Source of the DNA: Pohlia nutans
Taxonomy: Eukaryota; Streptophyta; Bryopsida; Bryales; Mniaceae
Direction: 5' to 3'
Assembly: GCA_022496805.1 (NCBI GenBank)
Contig: CM040086.1
Location: 1,118,501 to 1,182,500, forward strand
DNA length: 64,000 bases
Part shown: positions 1 to 11,775 of the stretch, one piece after another
Layout: each line of letters starts with the position of its first letter
Numbering within the stretch: the stretch's first letter is position 1
Translations under genes and position numbers: made by a program
Notes under the pieces: generated by a model
Told to the model about the DNA's origin: nothing
Databases searched by the model: none
The model's input: only the letters and a program-made list of their open reading frames with translations

Positions 1-1707
1 ATAGTGCATGCATCAGATATTCAGAGGTGTACTATGTTTCCACATGTAAACTTTCAGAGTGTAGAATAAGATTACAATCATCATGCGAAAGTTCACGAAC
101 AGTTCAGGAGTTGGAGAAACAGTTTCAGAAACCACGAGTGGTTGGGACAGACAATTAACATGGCATCATTTCAGTCCGCCCGCCTGCTTTTCATCGTCAC
201 ACAGCCAATCCCCATAAATAGTCCAAAAAACCCTAACACCCTCTAAACCCTAAACCCTAACACCAAGACCTGAACCAAAACCCAAAAACTCTCTCTAGGT
301 GTCAACCTCCGCGGGTGCTGCTAGAGCGTTACATCAACAGCATCCACAACCAGATGCTCAGAGATGATCGCAAATCTTTGGCACACACAGCTAGCCTTGG
401 CTGCCCTGAGACAGCAACACACATATGGTTGTTGTTCATCAAGGCAACCCAACCCCTTCCTCTCTTAAACTGTAGCTTGAAGCTTCAGGGAACGAACCCA
501 TCGGCAGCAACAGCATCAAGATTCAAGTATCCCAATGTACGCCTTATATAGTTGAATACTCAATTCAAAGTCATGTAATTGTGACCATACGAAGCACTTA
601 AATATGACCTAGAAACAAGAATTGGATTTGTGAATGCACGTGGACTGCATGTGGGTTTACAACCTTAAGGCGACAGTTTAAGTGCACTACAATGGCATTT
701 TTTAAGAAACAGAATTGAAAGTGACAACAGAGTCGAATCCCTCAACCTGGAACTTTTGTAACACTTAGATTAAAGATAGATTTTTTGCATCTTATGCTCT
801 ACCAAAGGGTTAAGCACTCTGAGAAGCCTATGAGTTACTAGATCATCACTCTGGAAGTCGTCAACAAGCAACTACTGTTGTACTGTTTAGCACTTACAAA
901 AGTACTTTCCTGTAAGAGCACATTGTGAGAAAACGGCAAAGAATCAGGTACACTAGTTCCATGTGAGCTCTTTGGCAAGGGCATCACATGACTCCGCTTT
1001 ACAAATGTAGAGAATATAAACAAATACATCAATCGAGCACATCAAGACAAAGTTGTATTTCCTGACAATCTCCCAGACTCATTTCCATAGTGTAACTCAG
1101 TTTGCCCTCATAGGACACAAAAACCACTAGGGACCTGATCCTGTCTAATATTCATGAACTCAAATATTCATATATTCATATAGACTTACTTGGTTGCATG
1201 ACTTAGCTAAGTGCCTATGGCCACTGGTCTCTGGAAAAATGGGGTTATTTACCGTCACTTATAGTGGTCTACAAATTTCCAATTTGAAATTGCGTAAGCA
1301 AGTGACAAAAATTTGATCCAAACAGATTTGGCTCTTGCACCCAAAGATGTCTCCACCGCTCTATATTGATCTCCCAAAAATGACACTCCTACATATGTTA
1401 AAATGCTTAAAGTGTCCCAACTGTAAAGTGCACTGACTGTGACTACTTGTGAGTAATGCATCTCGCACTTGCCAACAATCAGGAAATGGATTCAAGAGAA
1501 ACAACACTCACTTCAGACTGTTGGGACAAGCCAGGCAAAAGGAAAATTCAGTGGCCGACGTGATGAAGCATGGGAGAACTGAAACAAAAGAGATGGTTCC
1601 ATGAGACACCGGATTACAAACTGAAGCTCATGTGGCTTGAATATTTACAAGAAAAAGTGAGAGTCACCTCAGGGTCTTTTGCGGTTGGCAACCTTGCCAC
1701 GGCTGAA
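1..1707. other. 3' flank of presenilin, no gene seen
   Basis: No reading frame here has coding character; the few open frames are short, use non-ATG starts and match no family I recognise. A telomere-like CCCTAAA run lies near 238-262. The stretch probably holds the 3' untranslated region and downstream spacer of the presenilin gene, which is transcribed leftward from 3099. Confidence 0.5.
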
Positions 1708-3099
1708 TCAGAAGAACACAAGATTAGTGGACATGTCCAGGATGAATGGGTCCATGAAAATACGCGCGAAGAAGTAGAATAAGACGCCAAGGGAGATGGA
1801 GATGGGCAGAGCAGGAAGGGCTCGTTGCCAGACAGCCAGCAATATGAGCGTGGCTCCGAGACCCGCAACGATGGCGAGGTAGCAAGCATACACAGTCATC
1901 AGGTCATACATGGCCGCGCGCCCCACCAACACACTGTAGAATACGAAGTCCCCCAGGCCCAGCTTAATTGCGCCAGACAGCCCCAGTCCCAGATGCTCGT
2001 CATCCTCTTCGGAAGCCGGCGGGCCTCCATTCGTTGCTCTGTCTGCTTCCACCCTGCGATCTGATGTTGCAGAGCTCTGTGTTGGCCGTTGTACCAAAGG
2101 AGCCCTGTCATCATCCACATGAGAATCCGAGACTTGGTTCTCGTTTACAATGGTGGAGAATGCATGTAACGTGCCTGCGTCGCCAGTGGAAGAAATCAAC
2201 CGCGAGCCAATGATTCCCACTTCAGGTTCAGTAGGGGGACCAGTGATCAGAGTCTGCGCATCACCCGGAGTCAGAGAATTATTGCCTGATAATCGGCGAG
2301 GATCTGTACCCGGAGATGAGGCTCTTGTGCGTCTCCATCGTCTCGCCCGGCGGGGTCTTTCTGGATCTATTGATGTCATTTGAGCTTGTGGAGGGGGCAT
2401 CCGCATGTTGCTTGCTGGAACATTAGGTCGTGCCTCATATATCAGAGCCGGTATGTCCTCGTCGCGCTCAATTGCCAGCTCCACGAGCAGGTTCAGAGGA
2501 CCCCTCGGAGTCAACACGGCCACCACGTCGTAAGCTGCCATGGCCAGAAGCAGCACCCAGGTGGTCCACTCCGGCAGCTTCGTGAACCAGAAGGCCACGA
2601 GCATCCCTATGACAATCAGGTACCCTTGAGTGACCATAATTGGCATTCGGCAGAAGAAAACAGCCGCGACTCCCACGCTCGCGAAATTGATTGTGCAAAT
2701 CGAGAGCGTGATCAGGTCGATAGGAATCGAGTATTTCTTGATGATCTGAACGGCCACGAGTCCGCCCATCCAGGCAAGCACTGTGAATGCCGAAAGCCCC
2801 ATGTACACGCGAAGACATTTGGTGCATCGGTAATAGAACAAGGCGAACAGCACGAATGTCACCACCGTGACTATCACCACGAACACGAGTGCGTTCAACA
2901 ATGCTCCCCCGAGCTTCTCAGAAAACGAGTCGGAGGCCTGCTCGTTGTACACCATCATGGCGATGTTGGAAACCGGCGCATCGTCTCCGTGGGGATCCAA
3001 GATGTGAACTAAAAGAACCACCAAAAACATGCATATCGACACGGGAGTCACTATGCCAACAATCTCACCCCCAACCACGTCTAGAATCCCCTTCTCCAT
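1708..3099 (-). CDS. Presenilin, catalytic subunit of gamma-secretase-type intramembrane protease
   Basis: Intronless 463-residue frame starting at the ATG at 3099; five codons upstream are also open but lack an ATG. It is a multipass membrane aspartyl protease of the presenilin family, expected in the ER or other endomembranes with nicastrin, APH-1 and PEN-2. Hydrophobic segments lie near residues 13-33, 66-90, 97-120, 125-150, 155-172 and 177-197. The first catalytic Asp is D191 in the AAYDVV motif. A hydrophilic, arginine- and acid-rich loop of about 170 residues follows. The second catalytic Asp is D384 in GLGDF, and the PALP motif is at 429-432. The length is normal for plant presenilins, and every hallmark needed for activity is present. 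The PALP motif and the GLGD context exclude signal peptide peptidase. The upstream DNA carries telo-boxes. This is the one clearly ordinary host gene in the window. Confidence 0.95.
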   Translation of the reverse strand: MEKGILDVVGGEIVGIVTPVSICMFLVVLLVHILDPHGDDAPVSNIAMMVYNEQASDSFSEKLGGALLNALVFVVIVTVVTFVLFALFYYRCTKCLRVYMGLSAFTVLAWMGGLVAVQIIKKYSIPIDLITLSICTINFASVGVAAVFFCRMPIMVTQGYLIVIGMLVAFWFTKLPEWTTWVLLLAMAAYDVVAVLTPRGPLNLLVELAIERDEDIPALIYEARPNVPASNMRMPPPQAQMTSIDPERPRRARRWRRTRASSPGTDPRRLSGNNSLTPGDAQTLITGPPTEPEVGIIGSRLISSTGDAGTLHAFSTIVNENQVSDSHVDDDRAPLVQRPTQSSATSDRRVEADRATNGGPPASEEDDEHLGLGLSGAIKLGLGDFVFYSVLVGRAAMYDLMTVYACYLAIVAGLGATLILLAVWQRALPALPISISLGVLFYFFARIFMDPFILDMSTNLVFF

Positions 3100-3420
3100 G
3101 ACTCCAGCCAACAATTACCACACCGACCGTGAAATCAGTGTCCGCGTCTGAAAATAGAGCAAACCCTAACACCTGTGCCCTCCATATTCACGCAATGAAG
3201 CTTCGACATCCTCTTGCCCGACAGGTCTCGCTCGCCAACGCCTCACTGATGCTAATGAATCACAGCGCAACAAAACCCAAACCCTAATCGACCGGAATGC
3301 CTCCACCCCGAGTGCAACACAGAAGGCCGAGCTTAGAGCCAGACTTGGGAGCTAAAGGGGGACTTCGGAGCCTTCCGACTTGGGAGCGAAAGGGGAGCCT
3401 TGAGAGGGTTTTCAGTATTG
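3100..3420 (-). promoter_or_regulatory. Presenilin promoter/5' UTR with telo-boxes
   Basis: Two AAACCCTAA telo-box motifs (about 3161-3169 and 3279-3287) lie within 200 bp upstream of the presenilin ATG. Telo-boxes are common in promoters of broadly expressed plant genes. The transcription start cannot be placed from sequence alone. Confidence 0.45.
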
Positions 3421-3451
3421 ACCCAGCACATTTTCATCTACTATGGCAAGC

Positions 3452-3999
3452 TTAACCCTTTAAGGTCCCGATTCAACACTGTTTTCAAAGATTCGTTATA
3501 AAATGTTTGATAAAACATTAAAATGGAGTTGATGTACAAAGCAAAGTTATAGATGTCAATGTGAAGATAACATCTATACGGTTGGATTCATCATATTTAT
3601 TATTAATATTTTTAAATTAATTTTGCAAGGTTTTCTCTTGAAATTCAATTAAAAATCCAAAATTAACATTAAATTTTTAAAAAATATTGTAATGAAATTG
3701 GAATAACATGTACTACAAGATGGTATGGTTTTTACTATTTGATTCTCCTTATTATGGAAAATCATGTTTAAGGTCTCACTTTTTGAACTAAGAATGAAAC
3801 TTGACATAAACCACTTTTGCTATTTTTCAAAAACTCTCAATATCTTATCTTGAAGATCCATACCGTACAAATGGTAACCGACTAGCACAAGAATTTAAAA
3901 AAAGACTGAATGGATGAAAAACATCCCCTGCATGGTGAAGGGACGCGTCCAGAATCATCCATCGTCCAGATTCTGGACGTAGACGCGTCTAAGGGTTAA
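3452..3999. repeat. MITE-like repeat R2, copy a
   Basis: AT-rich block that begins TTAACCCTT and ends AAGGGTTAA, so its ends are short inverted repeats. Its inner sequence recurs at 57155-57560: both copies share a GATTCAACACTG/AGTTCAACACTG start, GATGTACAAA, a repeated GGATGAAAAACATC and AATCATCCATC. It contains no coding frame, which fits a non-autonomous DNA element. Confidence 0.5.
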
Positions 4000-5581
4000 T
4001 ATTTCAATATATATGTATTGTATTAAAAAATTGATATTAGTATTGTACAAGTTCAGTACAACATGTTATTTCTATACTTAACCCCTAAAATTCTGAGCGA
4101 CCATACTCTGGTCGTTCCACTTTTTGGGCAGCCTCCAAGGACTTCATACTTTTAAAAAATTCAATGAAATTTTCAGTGTAGCTTTCAAAAACTACACTCT
4201 ACATGTCGCACTTTGTTTCAGGTCATTCCGATAAGTATTGCAAAAGTTATAAGCATTTGAAGTTTTTGAAGCGAGATCGGGCAGCAAGATTTTTTTTAAT
4301 TTTTACTCTTTTTCAAAATTTCTTTTTTGATTCATGAGCGGTTGATCTTTATTTACAAATGAAGCTTTAAATCTACCCATTTTGAGCAATGGGATAAAAG
4401 TTATGAGGAGATTTGTTTTTTGGGCAGTTTGGACCAAAAAAAACTTTGAAGCTCATTTCTAAACTCAATTTTCAATATTTTTTAATGAAATAAAAGGCAC
4501 TAGGTGAAGGTTTCCAAGTACAACATTCTCACCGTTAAGATTGACCTTTTACAATTCCATGTCAAACTTATTAATGATTTTCTTTTTCCTTTCACTTTGT
4601 ACCCACTTCTAATAATTGTTTTATGAAAAAATTAATATGAGCTTTTTTCTTACAAAATTTTATATTTGAAGACTAAACTCAATTGTTAACATGACCTTTT
4701 CATTCAATGAATTTCTAACCCATTCAAAAAAAAGACATTAATTTCTAAAGTTCAAATTTGTCACCGGATTGAACTTCAAAAAATCTTCTTTTGCAACTTT
4801 GATCCTTATAATCTAAGAATCTAATGGTCATTTTTCTCTCAAATTTTGTGCTCACATGAAATTTCAAGTTGGGTATTAGATCTTACGGTTAAATGATGAA
4901 AAAACTAAAAAAACATATGATTTCTTCTGCAACTTCCAAATACTGCATTTTTCATGGTTTTTGTGAGAATACTGTCAAGGAATTTTAGGGATCAATCTAT
5001 ACAAAGCCTATCACAACAAAAAGTGTGGTAAGGTTATCATATGGTTTCAATCATGTACTCGGGCATGATGTACTCCACCACAAAAACTTTCCGGAAGTTC
5101 CAGCAACTTCAACAAGACATCTCGGATGCAAAAAAGAAATGCATTATCATCCATACTAGGCTGATATTGTGTAGCTTAATATTTGGTTTGGCACAAATTA
5201 ATTTAAAACATGAAAATTGAAAAGTTTTAGAAATTATTGTTTCAAGAGTCTTGTTTTAGTGTGGTGAAAAAGAGTTTTGATGCATATTTGTAGTATTTAT
5301 CTAATGTGAATAGAAACCTATTTATTAATTTAGTTTAAAAAAATCCAATCCGACGTAGATGGTTGCTCAGTCGCTGTCCATGTCAAATTGGATTTTACTA
5401 AAAACAATACAGATTTTAAAATTTCTGTATGAAAAATGAAAAATGAAAATAAATGGTTTTAATAAAAAATATTAAAATATAAAATAATAATTTTTTGAAT
5501 TTTGACTTTTTGATATTATTGATATTTGATTACTTTTTCTCACGAGATCTGCATTAGCAGATCTCAATTAGATTGGGCCAT
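4000..5581. other. AT-rich spacer without gene
   Basis: No open frame above background. At 4079 the sequence CTTAACCCCTAAA again resembles the termini of the local MITE-like repeats, so part of this stretch may be a further decayed copy. I see no other structure. Confidence 0.4.
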
Positions 5582-5911
5582 TTAACCCCTAAACGTACCA
5601 ACCCTTTGCACAAAAGTAGATTTTAGCCTCAAAAGTAGATATTAGCATGGCTCAGATGTACATGAGGTGTACATGAGAGGACCATTGCATGCATGAAATC
5701 TACCCAACAAATTTGACATATTTGCATTTGGAGGCGTGTCCAATATTATCAACAACTCCCCATTACAAGAGATTTATTGTAATTGGTAGAGAATTTAATA
5801 GGCTTTCAAAGGTGACTTGGATGAAAATCATCTGAGGTTGTATGAGAAAGTTATAAGGCTTTGAATCTGTTCGTGATTCAGTTTCTCAACGCTGAGACGT
5901 TTAGAGGTTAA
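5582..5911 (+). repeat. MITE-like repeat R1, copy a (about 330 bp)
   Basis: Starts TTAACCCCTAAACGT and ends ACGTTTAGAGGTTAA, giving inverted termini of about 15 bp with the pattern TTAACCYCTAAACGT. GGGCC occurs just outside both ends and may be the remains of a target duplication. Related copies lie at 16786-17145 (inverted), 29323-29570 and about 48505-48720, sharing the ATCTACCCAACA..TTTGACAT block and the TGGAGGC..TCCAATATTATCAAC block. It is non-coding. Confidence 0.6.
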
Positions 5912-7486
5912 GGGCCCCAGCTTTTTTTGATGATTTATTTGCTTTTGACCTTTCTATCTTCTAGATGAAATCATTTGCTATAAGAGACCATCGTGAATGG
6001 AGAGTTTGTTTAAGGTGAGGTGAAAGTACCTATTATCATCCACTTAGCAATTTGAACATCTTGAAAGACACACTAAGTGTGTTACAAATTTTTGAAAGAA
6101 AGATGAAGATGTGGAGTCGAACCTAAGAAAAATTGTATCTTTTTTGATACAATTTGTAGTTTCTATGAAATTTCAAAATGGTATGTTTTGAGGATTCAAA
6201 ACCGCTCATAAATGGTGGTCGTGTGCATCCCAATTTTTTTATCTATAATCATTCAAAATCAACCTATAGTTAATAGAGAAACTATCTTAAAGCGCCCCAT
6301 TTACACCCAATTCCACTCAAAGAATTTATTTCTTTGCCATGCTAAACATCAATAAACTTTGGGTAGGCAATTTTCATGTGATTTCCATGTGAAAATCATG
6401 CAACTTCGTTTTGACAATGATCTCTTACAAAGTTTGTGCACTCTGTAACATGAAGTTCATGTTGTATTGGCAAGCGCAAATTACTTTTATATACAAAGTT
6501 GCTAAACACTAATTATTTTGATGATTTGTGTCAGACTAACATAAAAATCATGCCATCATTCTAATGTAAACTCTGGCAATCGTGTGATTTCAGTGTCAAG
6601 GTCATACTATTTTTACATTAGAATGATGCCCCCTATTTTTACTAATGAATTGCTTCTTTTGATGTCATAATTGGATGAAAGCATGGTAATTTGAAGCACT
6701 TGTGATCCCTGTGGAGAAGCAACAATGCAGGGTTCAAAAATCCATTAATTTCTATTTTTTTTGTGAAGTTTTTTGGTGGGTAAAATAAAAGATACAATGT
6801 TTAACAAAGTTTAACCAAAAAAATTGAAAAAATCATGTTCAATAAGTAGTTGTGTGTGTTATAATAAGGTTGAAGCGGTTAAAATTGGAAAAGTATTTCT
6901 GACCAAATTGAAAAGTAGATATTTAAAACATGTTGAAATTGTAGTAAATATTTATTTTTCAAGAATTCTTTCTTTGGAGCCCTCGAGCGCACAATGAACT
7001 TAAAGAATATATAATTTATATTCATATTGAACATGATTCAATTCATAAAATATGCTCTTGAAATTTGTTTTAGACATCTATTTTCAAGCTTTACTTTTAG
7101 TAACCTTTTTTTTAATATATTAATTTGACTTTGGATTGAAGTACTTGATAGAACTATGGAGGGCTCTAGTACCAAATTAGAACTTAAATATATGAATTTT
7201 TAGTTGTAATTTATAGCCTTTGACCAAGAAAATTGTAATTTCAACATTAAAGATGACTTTAGTGGTTCAATTTACCGTGCTTTCACCCAATTGCTTAATC
7301 ATCATTTTGTGATCTCATATTCATTCATTGAAGTACCTTAATCCACTTCATTAACACTCAATTTTACCTATCAATTATTGCATATATGGTTTGTTTGAAG
7401 TCAGGTGGAATTGGATCTATACCAAAAAATTGGGGTCAATGATAGGCTATGGGATTGAATCTCAGGTGGTTTTAGATATGACCACT
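5912..7486. other. AT-rich spacer without gene
   Basis: No coding frame, RNA gene or clear repeat could be supported. Composition is uniformly AT-rich, like the spacer at 4000-5581. Confidence 0.4.
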
Positions 7487-7793
7487 TTAAACACGCAATT
7501 CGCTATTTACGCACTTGGCCATATAATCATGCACTTGGCCCCCGGACGCATTAAAAAATTTGTCTAAAAAATTCTCTAAAAAACAACAATTTTTGTCTTT
7601 CTACAATTACTTTCATTGTAAACAAACAATTCTTGTATTTATTTATTATTCTTATCTTTATCTTTTCTTTTATTTTTTCTTTATCTTGTTTCTTTTATCT
7701 TGTTTCTTTCTTGTCTTCTTCTTCTTTTTCTATTTTTTCTTCATACCTCTTGTGGCAGCCGCAAACCCTACACCCGCACCGAGGAAAAAAAAC

Positions 7794-7830
<37 letters not shown>

Positions 7831-9063
7831 CTCTTCTTTTTTGCTTTGGGCTCATGAACCCTAAAAATAGAAATTTAAAAATTTTAAAAATTAGGGTTCA
7901 GCCAGCGGCGGCTGAACCTAAACGGCGGTGGAGGAAAAGAAAACCAAAAAAAATAAAAAAATAAAAAAAACTAAAAAATAAAAAAAATTCTCTTTTGGTT
8001 TTCGTATTCTTTCTTGTTTAGGGCTCATGAACCCTAAAAACAAATTAAAAAAAAAAATTAGGGTTCAGCCGCCGGCGGCTGAACCCGAAACGGCCGGCAA
8101 AAAAAATTAAAAAAATAAAAAATCTTCTATTTTTAGACTACTGACGGCTGAGGGTGCGCGGCCGCGCACCTTAAGCCTCTTTTATCCTCTCCCTCATTCC
8201 CTTTCCCTCTCCCTCACTCCCTTTCCCTCTCCCTCCTCTCTCTCTCCCTCTCTCCTCTCCCTCTCTTTCCCCCTCTCCCCTATATATATGAGGAGAGGGG
8301 GGAGAGAGAGGGAGAGGAGAGAAGAGGAAAAGGGAGTGAGTGAGAGGATAAAAGAGGCTTAGGGTGCGCGGCCGCGCACCCTCAGCCGTCAGTAGTCTAA
8401 AAATAGGATTTTTTTTTTTTTTTTTTTTCCGGCCGTTTAGGGTTCAGCCGCCGGTAGCTGAACCCTAAACAAGAAAGAAGACGAAAACCAAAAGAGAATT
8501 TTATTTTTTATTTTTTATTTATTTATTTATTTTTTGGTTTTTTTTTCCTCCACCGCCGTTTAGGTTCAGCCGCCGCTGGCTGAACCCTAATTTAAAAAAA
8601 AATTAAATTTCTATTTTTAGGGTTCATGAGCCCTAAGCAAAAAAGAAGACGAAAACCAAAAGAGAAAAAATAATAATAATAAAAAAATAAAAAGAAATAA
8701 AATTTGGTTTTTTTCCTCGGTGCGGGTGTAGGGTTTGCGGCTGCCACAAGAGGTATGAAGAAAAAAATAAAAAGAGAAGAAGAAGACAAGAAGGAAGACA
8801 AGAAGGAAAAGAAAAAGAAGACAAGAAAGAAGACAAGAAAGAAGACAAGATAAAAGAAACAAGATAAAGAAAAGATAAAAGAAAAGATAAAGATAAGAAT
8901 AAAAAATAAATAAAAGAATTGTTTGTTTACAATGTAAGTGATTTGTAGAAAGACAAAATCGCTGTTTTTTAGAGAGCTTTTTACACAAATTTTTTAAGCA
9001 AGATTTGCTCATGAAATGAACACACTTGGCCAAGTGCATAAATAGCGAATTGCGTGTTTTTAA
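7487..9063. repeat. 1.58-kb inverted repeat (foldback-like element)
   Basis: The two halves are imperfect reverse complements meeting near 8275-8290 (CCCCTATATATATGAGGAGAGG). The outer ends are TTAA-ACACGCAATTCGCTATTTA at the left and its complement ending in TTAA at the right. Inside each arm are GC-rich mini-palindromes: CAGCCGCCGGCGGCTG-type blocks near 8066 and 8440, and GGTGCGCGGCCGCGCACC at 8153 and 8363. The centre is a polypyrimidine tract followed by a polypurine tract. Reading frames here are low-complexity by-products. A foldback or MITE-type DNA element is likely, and the transcript would form a very long hairpin. Confidence 0.8.
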
Positions 9064-10060
9064 CCCCGAAACGCTACCGCGATCAAAAAATGGTTTGTGA
9101 CTGAAGTTGATTGTTCAATTCCAACTGATGCATGGATGATTTCTATCCAATTCTTTATATGAAGGGCTTTGCTTGGTGATGTCATCCTTTCAAGTTAAAT
9201 TCAAATCATTCAAGCTAATTTTAGATTTTACATGGGGTCCCAATTAAAAAAAGAGTCGTAAAAACGGTTCCCCGTATAGTGTAATTTGATTTTTTTTGCT
9301 TGATTTACTTAAGCTAAATTTAGGCCATGAAAATGAGTTACATTGCATCTTAGCTTAACTAACAAAATGCAGCTTGTCAAGTCTCGTTTCTTCTCCACTT
9401 TGAATTTTTGGAAAGATTTGAAAATTGAGTGCTTTATTGAAGTTACAAGTTCGGTAGGTATTATAAGGTGTAGCAAATAATTCTAAATTTAAATACATGG
9501 ATGATTTTCATTAACTAAACTTCTCTTCATTGTAATTTACACCTTTGGTAAAAACATCAGAATTTTCTAGTACATTATGTAATTAATATGAATTTTCTAT
9601 ACAATCACTTCAAAAAACCATAGTAATTTCAAATTTTCACCAAAATTCATGAAAAATATATGATTGTAGTAGACATGTGGCTTCATCTACTAAAAATATA
9701 AAGTTGAATTCTTCTATTAATTTTAGTCGCAAAATTGAGTGTGGCAGAGAAAGCATGATTCTATGGTCATTGGCCCAACTTTCAGGGGATAATGAATCAT
9801 CACACATGATGGTGCACCAGTATATACTGTCCCAGGCAGGAAGGCCTCAATTTAAGCTTAAAAACAGAGATGCGAAAGCTCAGAGGAAACCGCTTCGCCT
9901 TGGCATGCACTGCACGGAATATGGCACCGTTCCCATACCATGATTGAAACTTTTGGATGCCACTTCGACTGTTTCACGGGTTACAACCAATACCTATATG
10001 ACACGTGGAGACATATATTTCACTTCCCGCTGAACGTACTCCAGGCACTTGGCATCAGTA
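9064..10060. other. Spacer left of the Tc1 insertion
   Basis: No supportable gene. Because the Tc1-type element at 10063 inserted cleanly, this DNA was originally continuous with the aldo-keto reductase intron at 11706. I searched it for the missing first exon of that gene (glycine-rich start, DT..D..YG motif) and did not find it. Confidence 0.4.
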
Positions 10061-10062
10061 TA

Positions 10063-11703
10063 CAGTGGCTAGCATAAATAGTCGTACAAAGGAAGCTAAT
10101 TGAAAGAATTTGCTACCATTCTTACAGATTACATCATAAAATTGAATGTAAAAGTGTATAAGAGCATATAGTTGCAACAAATATATAATACAACTTTTGA
10201 AGTTGAAATGTGAACCCAAAAAATTTAGTTTAATTCAAATATACAACTAAGATGTACAATTCTTTTTGCAAGAACTAGAAACATTGTGCATCACTTGTAT
10301 AAAATGGAAAGTAGAAGCTACAAAATGACTTTACAACTCAAGAATGCAATGTCTAAGCAATCCAAATGACTACCACCGAGTATAGCCACCTTTTGCTTTA
10401 TAAACATTAGTAGCTCGTTGAGGCATAGAGCATATCAACTTCCTAACAACATCAACTTCAATATTATACCAAATTTCTTGTATCTTCTCCCATAAATCAC
10501 TCTTGCTAGTAGGTTTCCTCTCAGACCTTCTCATGCGACAATTTACTTCATTCCAAAGGTGTTCTATAGGATTGAGGTCGGGAGATTGTGGTGGATGCCA
10601 AATAAGCTTGAACTTCTGTGCAAGCAACCAATCTACAACATAATTTGCAGTATGCTTTGGATCATTATCGTGCTGAAAAATGACACTCTTCCTCTTAACC
10701 TTGCATGCGTATAGTCTCCATAAGTTCTGTCTCCAAAATCTCTCGATATGTGTATCTATCCATCTTCCCTTCAATCAAATGAAGCTTACCAACTCCTTCC
10801 CAACTCATGCAACCCCAAACCATTATACTTCCTCCCTCATGTTTAACTGTACATTGCACATGCTGCTCTAAAAGACTTTCTCCGCTCTTTCTCCAACGAT
10901 ATTGCCGTCCATCTGAGCCAAAGAGGTTGAATTTTGACTCATCAAAGAAGATGACAAAACTCCAATCTTCCCAAGTGAAACGATTATACTTCTTTGCCCA
11001 TTGAAAACGTCGTGCTCGATGCTTCTTAGTCAAAAGTGGCTTCATGACCTTCACACGTGCTTGCAGGCCTTGCCTCTGAAGACTCCTTCTAACTGTATCA
11101 TCACTCAATTGCATGCCCATAGACCTTAACTCTCTTCCTATAGCTGCAGCAGTACTAGTACTTTGATTGTTTAACTTCCTCACAATATCACGATCATCGC
11201 GCTCATCAAGAATTCGAGGTCTACTAGGTGAAATTTTGTCTTTCACACTCCCTCTCTCACCAAATCTTCGTACTATATCATTGCAAGTACTTCGAGGAAC
11301 ACCCAACAGTGCTGAAATTTGACCATAGGAATTGCCTCGCTTGTGCATCTCCAAAACCATCTATCTCTCACTCTCACATCTCCTAGGAGCCATTATGAGT
11401 CACTGGAAACCTCTCTCGAACTCTGAAAGTTGTTGCACATGAAATCTTGAAAGCAATGTTAGCATTGAGATGGTGGTGGTGTGCACAACTTGTGTGCATA
11501 TTAAGTTGTACACACCACCTACAGATATTTTGTTTTGAAAAGCTTCCATGTGGCTAATTTCGAAAGATATGCTGCTAATTAGATGCCATGTGTTCTTTGT
11601 CATTAATGCAAGCCAAAAAATCCCCTACATGTTGACTTTTTGATCACTGCTCTTTCTATTTCGGGAATATCACTCGCTGTTCGAATACTTGTGCTGACCA
11701 CTG
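10063..11703 (-). mobile_element. Tc1-like DNA transposon (Tc1/mariner, DD34E)
   Basis: The ends are inverted: CAGTGGCTAGCATAAATA at the left, and the complement of CAGTGGTCAGCACAAGTA at the right. They are flanked on both sides by the TA target dinucleotide (10061-10062 and 11704-11705). Length is 1641 bp, typical for Tc1 elements. It carries one transposase frame on the minus strand, broken by an early stop and a frameshift, so this copy is not autonomous. It sits between the spacer at 9-10 kb and the truncated aldo-keto reductase, within what was that gene's intron. Confidence 0.9.
10370..11393 (-). pseudogene. Tc1-type transposase, disrupted
   Basis: The frame probably began at the ATG at 11393 (MAPRRCESER) but meets TAG at 11361-11363; the next ATG, at 11360, restarts it at MVLEMHKRG. 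The N-terminal paired-like helix-turn-helix (SYGQISALLGVPRST) is followed by a second HTH, then the first catalytic Asp in FFDESKFNLFG. Near 10700-10715 the frame shifts by one base. The rest, containing the second Asp (QHDNDPKHT) and the catalytic Glu (SPDLNPIEHLWNEV), continues in another frame to 10370. There are 34 residues between the second Asp and the Glu, which is diagnostic of Tc1 rather than of the DD39D mariners usual in plants. All catalytic residues remain, so the decay is recent. Confidence 0.88.
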
Positions 11704-11775
11704 TATGGCAATGGCCGATGCTATGATCGAAGCTGCCTTCGTGTTGATCCGACTTGTGATCGTGTTGATGTTTAG

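Noticed and set aside
2380..3012. Open frame of 210 codons antisense to presenilin
   Set aside because: It lies wholly within the presenilin gene on the other strand, has histidine/arginine-rich biased composition and no family match; it is a by-product of the real gene.
7560..9039. Open frames of up to 140 codons in the palindrome
   Set aside because: They consist of phenylalanine, leucine and lysine runs from homopolymers, and mirror-image versions occur on both arms.
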